Positions 57,889 through 64,000 of a stretch of 64,000 bases of DNA are shown here, piece by piece. This DNA is from Astropecten irregularis (taxonomy: Eukaryota; Echinodermata; Asteroidea; Paxillosida; Astropectinidae), in contig OZ020246.1 of NCBI GenBank assembly GCA_963971285.1, forward strand, positions 9,655,217 through 9,719,216, given 5' to 3'. The translations under genes and the position numbers were made by a program. The notes below the pieces were generated by a model, which was not told the origin of the DNA, searched no databases, and was given only the letters and a program-made list of their open reading frames with translations. Position 1 is the stretch's first letter; each line of letters starts with the position of its first letter.

Positions 57889-60800
57889 GTAAGTGACCTA
57901 TTTTATAACTTTGTGTATTCTTTGCGTGTTTTTTGCGGTGTAACTTTGAATTGTTTTTCAGCTTTATGGTCGGTTGCAACAAAAATGGAATCTGTCATTT
58001 GAAGCAAAGCCCATTAATACCACTTCGTCCCTTGTGCTACATTAAGCCATTGTGGTGCATTTTTTACAACATAGCAATGTTATGCATTTGTACTTTTTTG
58101 TTGTACATTTTGTATTTGCATTTTACTTGAGGCCTTTTTTGTTTTGTGCACTAAGTTTGTCAACTTCAAATTTGTGAAATGATAGCATAGCCTGTGTTTG
58201 TAAACAAACAAAAGCGAAACACGTATATGGGCTTTAGCAATATTTAAGAGCTTTTATGTATAAGTTGACTTGCTAAGAATGTACATCATGGTGTTTGCTG
58301 CCACAATGTTGTAAAGATGATAAAATATTTCTTAATTAACTTTTTTTTATCATTATCTGTAATCATTGTCCATAGCTGAGAATTGTTTTTATCACCATAG
58401 ATCTTTCAGTATTTGTTTCAGACTTTGTTGTTGTTTCTATGGCGAGTTTGTTGTTAGTTTTTTCTTTATTTTTTTCTTTTCATGCATGGTTTTGCATTCA
58501 AATTGTTTGGCTTAAACAAAAAGTAAGCGAAAATAATTATCGTATTTGTGAAAAAATTACATTATGGTAATTATCTTTTATTTATGTGATCGCTGCAGAC
58601 TTTGTGTTGCGAGAATTGAGATCGTAGGAATGATGCGGCCAAAGAATGATTTTGCTTAATTTTGTGAAGATTTTTTATCATTATGGATCAAGTGGGAAAT
58701 ATTAATGATGATTATGAAGAAAAGGGTGCCAAGAAAAATTCCCTTTGTCTTAAGGAAACCATCTGGAATGGATCACTGGTGACATGAAATGACAAGCTTT
58801 TGTCACCCAATATCTGGCCTGAAACGTAGCACCTTAGCCCGGGCAGCCCCTGCTAGGTTGTAGCGCTCGCAGGGTTTGCTCAAGCGGCCCTTTTGGCTCC
58901 ATGTGACTGACCGGGCGCGGCGCGCTTCGCACGGCGGGCCCCGGTCATCGAATCGCCCCGCAGGCCCCCCGGCTAAAACATGTACGGCGACTTGTTCTTA
59001 CTGTCACGGCGGTGCGCTGGGCGTGATTTCAACCGGGTAACATGGAAACATGACCCCGTCGCATTTTCGACCAAAAATGAGGCTAAGACAACTTGGACAT
59101 TCTTTTCTCTTTGTTCCTTTGTTCGAAAAAGAGGAGAAGTTTTAAAGAGGGAAGGATGGGAAAAACTTTTTTTATGATGCTATAAAAATGCCATGCTTCA
59201 TGGATTGCATTACTGCATTTAAGTTCATGTAAATAATTTTCACTGCAAAATAATTGAAATATCAATTTCTATTCTTTTTTTTTTTGGTCATTAAATGCTG
59301 CTCTTTTGAATAATGATGTTTAAGTGGCAAACTCTTTGAAACATTACTGATTAGCTATTATCATTATCACTATTTAAAAAATAAATCAGACAAAGCATTT
59401 AACCGGTTAAAAAATGTAGGTTTCCTTCGAATTTAACTTTTCTTAAATAGGAGTACAGGTCTAGGCCTATGTGAAAGCAACAACCAAGAATCGGGGTTTG
59501 GTTTTCATCGCAAATGTGTCCTTAGTTCTCAATCCTTTAGCCGAGGCTTGCTGGCGTGCTGTTTATCCTAGTCAGTATACCTTTTGTGCACATGCGATCG
59601 GTCAGCCTCTGCACAACATCTGGGGATTTTTTCTATCATTACAGTGCAATAATTGTTCCAAACTTTGGGCAAAAGTTAGGCAATTGGCAATAAATTAGTT
59701 GGCTTTTTGTTTTCCTCAAACTGCGCTGACAATGCAGAATTGCAGAAAAACACTTCTTTTTATGACGTTATACCAGCGCAATAGCCAAATACGGAAGTGG
59801 AAGGCGTACTTTCCCGTAGACTTCGTCGAGTTTTGAAAAGTTTGAAACAAACAGGCTAGGCCTACTTATAGCATCGCACCAGAATCAACCAAATGGAGAT
59901 CATAACAGGGCTGAAACAATAAGAATCACCCGTATGTACAAAACAAAAAGAAACAAGTGGAAAACAAGGTGTTGTAATTTACCGATAAGAATGTGGAATT
60001 TGCCGGTGTTTTCCAGTACTTTATAAGTGTCTGCTTTTCCAGGTTAACGCTGAAGGAAGTACGCATGGACCTGTCGTAATTTGTGTTCTGGAAGTGGCTG
60101 AATCTTTTTCCTCGCGAACTTTATCAATATTTTTTCTCGTGCATAATTCTGGTCTGTTTTTCTCTGACTTTGCACGTTTCCTCATGGTGTGGGTAGCTGT
60201 ATTGTTCAATGTCTTCCTTCTGTGTACATTGATTCGTCATTAATTTGGGGATTTTTTAAAGGTTGTATACAGGGTCTAAGAAGGTTAAAACAGTTTCGTT
60301 TCGCTCCGAAAGCTTGGTATTTGTAAAGCTTACCATAGAACCAATGTTTATGTGCAAAACATTATTTGGATATGCTAGCATTATCGAGAAATGTGCCCGC
60401 GAAAACATACACAAAATTTCACCATCATATAACCACAAGGGAAACTGACTGAATGGTTTCAAGTCATTTAAAAGTGAACAAAGAAAAATTTACTGGAGCG
60501 GGACTCGGGAGGTCGCCGGTTCGAGTCCCACTCCAGTCAAAAAATTGCACCAGTTGATTTTGATAAGATTATCACAAACGCAGTTCACAACCTGAAGCCG
60601 TTTTCCTTTTTCCCCGAAAACGCGAGCACTGATTTTGATGACATTTTTGACAAGCTAGTTTTATGATAGGCAGTTTTGAAAACTTGAATTGATTTCACTG
60701 TTATGATAAACATCATGACCAATGATATAGGCCTATACTCATCATACACCCTACCCTTAAATATCATAACGATTCACGATCATCATATTACCCACAGTGA

Positions 60801-63800
60801 TGTTGCAGATTTTGTCGTTTAGAATTTTGCATTATCACTAAACTATACATACAAACACAATGTATAAGGAAGAACACTGTATACATTTTGACATATATTA
60901 TACTTCGTCATTTTTGTTTTTGAACTCTCGTTGAAAGCAGCTGTGACGAAGAAGTGTAAGTCTATATTGCAGGATCTATATCAATTGTATACGAAACAAT
61001 GCACGGGTTTTATTTGGCAATAGCTAAAGTTACATTAAAAGTAATATCATACTTTGGTTTTGTCAAAGAAGTACAGATTCATGGGCATAAATATCAAGAC
61101 AGATACAGTATAACAATCATCTGTGAAAATTTCATTCCCATACGGTGCCCTCTTTTTGAGGAAACAGTGAAAAACGGTCACATTATTTCGTAAGTCTATT
61201 CTCTTTTATTTTTGATCTTTTAAAAGATCAAAAAGATTTTTTATCGTTGTTTTACTAATTTCTGGATAAATACACAATTTCGGGGGAAATTTTGTTTACG
61301 GTATTTTCTACCACCACCATCTTCATACCCTGTAAGTTATAGGTAAATCTGCGAACATTTCTGTTTTGGTTTCTTACCAAAGTATGCTACTACCTTTAAG
61401 TTACTGTTATTATAGATTGTAATCTATTTGGGAAGATAGTTTAGGAAAAGTCCTAAAATAAGAAAATACTTATTATTTATTTGATTTTTATGGGGGTTGA
61501 TTTTTGCTCAAGCCGTGAGTTCAAGTTACCCAGGGTTGTGCGACCAGGAAATGAAGCGACTCGGCCTCGAAATGAAATATCGGACAGGGCGGTGCTGATG
61601 GTCGGTGCTCAGTGACCATGTGACCATGCTGGACATTGTCAGTCGGTCCCCTCTCAAAGGATTTGAGATTTTTCTCTCCATTTTTTTCTTATATTGAATC
61701 AATATGAGTTTGGATTATGAGTGAAGATCTCTAATCCGAAGCCCAGATTGTCCCTGTCCGTCCGTCTTGCGTGCCAGCAGCGTGCCCTGTGCTACCGGGT
61801 CCACGTCGCCTCATTTCCCGGTAGTAGCTGCTACCTGTAACACGCTAATGACAAGACCAGTCTCCCTTCATTAAAGGGATGTGTGTTACCGACAAAAATG
61901 ATTACTTAACGCGGCCGGTCAGTGGTACTTTTAATTTGGTTGTTTAAAACTCGACCCTGGTCGGCGGTGACAAGGTAACAGTCGCCGTGGCACGGCCAGC
62001 CCAGCCCGCTGGCTCACCCGGGGACAAACTTGGGATGACGGGCCTAGCCTCGGGATCACAGTACTTTCCTCGATACATAGCAGACTACACCATGCATTTC
62101 CCACGGAATCTGCTTTTCTCATTTCATCATTCTATTTCCTGGTACACGCTAATTTTGGTCAGCTTTATACTTCTCTCTCTCACCCATTTGTCCTTCAGGT
62201 GTTGTTTTAAGGACACGTTCCGGTTGAAATTTCTAATAAATTCAACAAATGTAAAATCCCTGCGCAGTATGTATATAGCGGGCATCTAAACAATATAAAG
62301 TCTATTCTTTTAATATACGTCAGGATATAAGTTCAACCAGCGACCACTCTAGGCCTATAGGATTTAACTGGTAAACCTTACACAGACTGTCTTCTTATAG
62401 GAACCAGGGACTATGCACCGACCAGTGGCCGAACGATATTCACTGAATCACTCGGGGTCTGAACGGCAACGTTGCAACATTTTTCCACATTTTCTTCTTC
62501 GTCAAAATTAAGCGCATGGGTGCATGATGCAACCTTACATCACAATGCGTGTATACGGAAAGTCGTCAGGTGGAATAAAATCCGTATGCTCTTCAAATAA
62601 GAAACATGAAGATTAGCAAAATTGTCTTTCCTTTCAACGGACTGAAAACATTGGACCACTACTCCACTATAGTATAGCATATCGTTAAGAGAGCTCGTTT
62701 TTACCAGCGCACTCCAGTGGTATAATCTTACTTTCCACATTTTTCTGGTTGGAAGTCATTTCTCTTGCTTTTTTGTACAACGAAGAGGTAAATCTCTTAC
62801 ATTGTTAAGCTCAGCCTGGCTTAGCGAGCCACGAGAATATAGCCCAGATTTCAATTGCAGGCTTCGTTACTATTTCTCTGCCTGTCTTCCCACCGTGTTT
62901 CCCAGGACGAGCGAGCCGATGCAGACCCAGACGTCCCCGGCCCCTACGGAGGGCAGCGACGAGTCACCGGTTGTTCGAACCCATCACACCCGGCAAAGGC
63001 TTCGTCCCTGGTTGGAGGGCCTGGTCAACGACGGGACGGTCAAGGGCCTGGAGTGGATCGACAAGGAGAAGAAACTCTTCAAGATTCCCTGGAAGCATGC
63101 TGGAAAGCAAGACTACAACCAGGAAGAAGACTCCAAGATATTCAAGGTATACACAGTTTGCTTACCTTAGTAAAAAAAAAAAAGCATGGAAAACTTTGGA
63201 GAACCGATCTAATAGTCAACAGCGCACGCGCAAAAGAACGCGCGCATGCTCATAATTGCGTGCGCGTGCGCTGTTAACTTGAAGACCGGTTCTCAAAAGT
63301 CTCCCATTGCTGTCTAGCTAACTCTGTTCTTATAACTATAGCATTTGAGAAAGACTAAGTCTGTGAAAAGAATTCCAGCTGAAAAGTCAGCCCCTCCTAT
63401 AACTCTGAGCATTTTGTGTCTGTTCTGTCAGTGTCCCCGTTGCACTCAAGATGTTCACTCTAGTTCTTTGTCTTGTAGAACTGTCCCCGTTGAATGTTCC
63501 CTTGATCTGATGACATGTTAAGTTCACGATAAATGCCAATTTCTGTCCTCATCTCCACAGGGCACCTTCTTCTTATTTTATCCATTCGTCCAATAGATGC
63601 AATTTGCATCCTTTTAAAAGGATATCAAAATCAAAATTGTGAATTTCTATCAATTTGCAATAAATTGAATCGTTCACGTTGGTATACATTTTTGGGACCA
63701 TGCGTTTTTTTCCCCAAATTTTCTTATCTCCGAAAACAAGTAGAGAACCAAAATAAAGCAGCGATGTCTTTTCTTGAGTGTTCATAAGTGACGAAGAAAC

Positions 63801-64000
63801 AATTCCCAGATTGTCTTTTACAACAATTGTGTATCTTCTTCCTACCCCGACAATTATAGCTGTGGTCCCTGAACACTGGCAAGTACAAGCCGGGGATCCA
63901 CGTGCCTGAGCCGGCGGTGTGGAAAACCCGTCTCCGCACGGCGCTCAACAAACTCCCGGACATTGATGAAGTTCACGAGAAGACCCAACTAGACATCCCT
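57827..64000 (+). CDS. Interferon regulatory factor, IRF4/8-like DNA-binding domain, 3'-partial
   Basis: Gene model: join(57827..57888, 62906..63146, 63860..64000 and beyond); phases agree at both junctions, giving 148 residues before the window ends. IRFs are nuclear transcription factors that bind GAAA-containing sites (ISRE) and control immune and differentiation genes. After a 46-residue hydrophilic N-terminal extension the product carries a winged-helix IRF domain with all five signature tryptophans: RPWLEGL, GLEWID, KIPWKHAG, KLWSLNTG and AVWKTRL. The run IPWKHAGKQDYN and the end EKTQLDIP are most like the IRF4/8/9 branch. In the recognition helix (WKTRLRTALNKLPDI) the DNA-contacting Arg and Asn are kept, while the Cys usual in vertebrates is Thr. 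The C-terminal IRF-association domain lies beyond the edge. Family call is firm; orthology to one vertebrate IRF is not. Confidence 0.92.
60430..60545. mobile_element. Head-to-head SINE foldback in IRF intron 1
   Basis: A minus-strand SINE tail (AACCACAAGGGAAACTGACT) runs into ACTGGAGCGGGACTCG, and then a plus-strand B-box half ends CGAGTCCCACTCCAGT. The two 16-base ends pair. It is made of two inverted 3' halves of the tRNA-like head. Confidence 0.65.
61039..61395 (+). mobile_element. Family A MITE, copy 13, in IRF intron 1
   Basis: TTAA at 61035 and 61396, full length with the central palindrome. Confidence 0.85.
62906..63146 (+). CDS. IRF gene, exon with N-terminal half of the DNA-binding domain
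   Basis: The acceptor is GTGTTTCCCAG and the donor AAG|GTATAC. After one base completing a codon there are 80 codons. The first 27 or so encode a Ser/Thr/Pro-rich tail, then RQRLRPWLEGLVNDGTVKGL, EWIDKEKKLFKIPWKHAGK and QDYNQEEDSKIFK. This covers helix 1 and the first three tryptophans of the IRF domain. A junction after IFK is a familiar place in IRF genes (family knowledge). Two other open frames over the same bases are shadows. Confidence 0.95.
63187..63306. repeat. GCGC-rich foldback element in IRF intron 2
   Basis: The arms GGAGAACCGATCT...CAACAGCGCACGCGC and GCGCGTGCGCTGTT...AGACCGGTTCTC are inverted copies around an AT-containing centre. The right arm recurs at 2935-3018, so this is a dispersed MITE-like repeat and not an intron-specific feature. 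Confidence 0.65.
63860..64000 (+). CDS. IRF gene, exon with C-terminal half of the DNA-binding domain (runs off the edge)
   Basis: The acceptor CAATTATAG precedes 47 complete codons that reach the last base of the window. They encode LWSLNTGKYKPGIHVPEPAV, WKTRLRTALNKLPDIDEVHE and KTQLDIP. They hold the fourth and fifth tryptophans and recognition helix 3. Most IRFs have Ala before the fourth Trp; here it is Leu. The phase-0 join to the previous exon gives the contiguous core IFK-LWSLNTGK. Confidence 0.95.
   Translation, partial: MWSLNTGKYKPGIHVPEPAVWKTRLRTALNKLPDIDEVHEKTQLDIP

Larger units (their letters stand above)
57889..62905 (+). other. IRF intron 1, 5 kb
   Basis: Apart from a family A element (61039-61395) and a SINE foldback near 60430-60545, this intron is AT-rich unique sequence. 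Two GC- and CpG-rich patches stand out, about 58800-58990 and 61740-62050; neither translates to anything I recognise. The long first intron next to the promoter is a plausible enhancer site, but I see no defined motif cluster. Confidence 0.6.

Noticed and set aside
62802..62905. Upstream open part of the IRF exon frame as coding
   Set aside because: It lies before the CCCAG acceptor and shows no IRF similarity; intron read-through.

Overview
This is a window of animal nuclear DNA. It has GT-AG introns, short GC-rich exons in AT-rich surroundings, and dense small repeats. The two recognisable genes, a Cys-loop (nicotinic acetylcholine type) receptor subunit and an interferon regulatory factor, are metazoan families. 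The IRF match, the tRNA-derived SINEs and the miniature inverted-repeat elements fit an invertebrate deuterostome, most likely an echinoderm such as a sea star; the exact species is an inference I cannot test here.

Layout. Positions 1-7163 hold no exon I can recognise and many repeats. Six exons of a non-alpha nicotinic-type receptor subunit run on the + strand from 7164 to 20648, from loop A of the ligand-binding domain through the Cys-loop, M1, M2, M3, the cytoplasmic loop and M4 to the stop codon. The signal-peptide and first ligand-domain exons are missing, either upstream of the window or unrecognised. From about 21.3 to 57.6 kb there is no supported coding exon: the stretch is repeats, tandem arrays and unique AT-rich DNA. 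At 57.66 kb a TATA-containing promoter and a short first coding exon start an IRF gene (closest in character to the IRF4/8 type) on the + strand. It continues after a 5-kb intron with two exons encoding the five-tryptophan DNA-binding domain and runs off the right edge at 64000.

Repeats dominate. The main families are: (A) a ~355-bp element flanked by TTAA with a central perfect palindrome, 13 copies; (B) a ~245-bp element ending in GGGGCCAATTTCATA, 9 copies; (C) a ~150-bp foldback ending in GGGTCGATTTCAC, 6 copies; (D) a ~230-bp element with GGAGCC-rich ends, 4 copies, one carrying a nested hAT-type MITE with an exact 8-bp target duplication; (E) two mariner-like MITEs; (F) a Harbinger-like MITE; (G) tRNA-derived SINEs. 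There are also tandem arrays with 20-, 31-, 40- and 89-bp periods. The two genes have no evident functional link. I see no operon-like system, CRISPR array or clearly new gene system; the most interesting features are the repeat architecture, the CCAAT arrays and some residues of the two genes.
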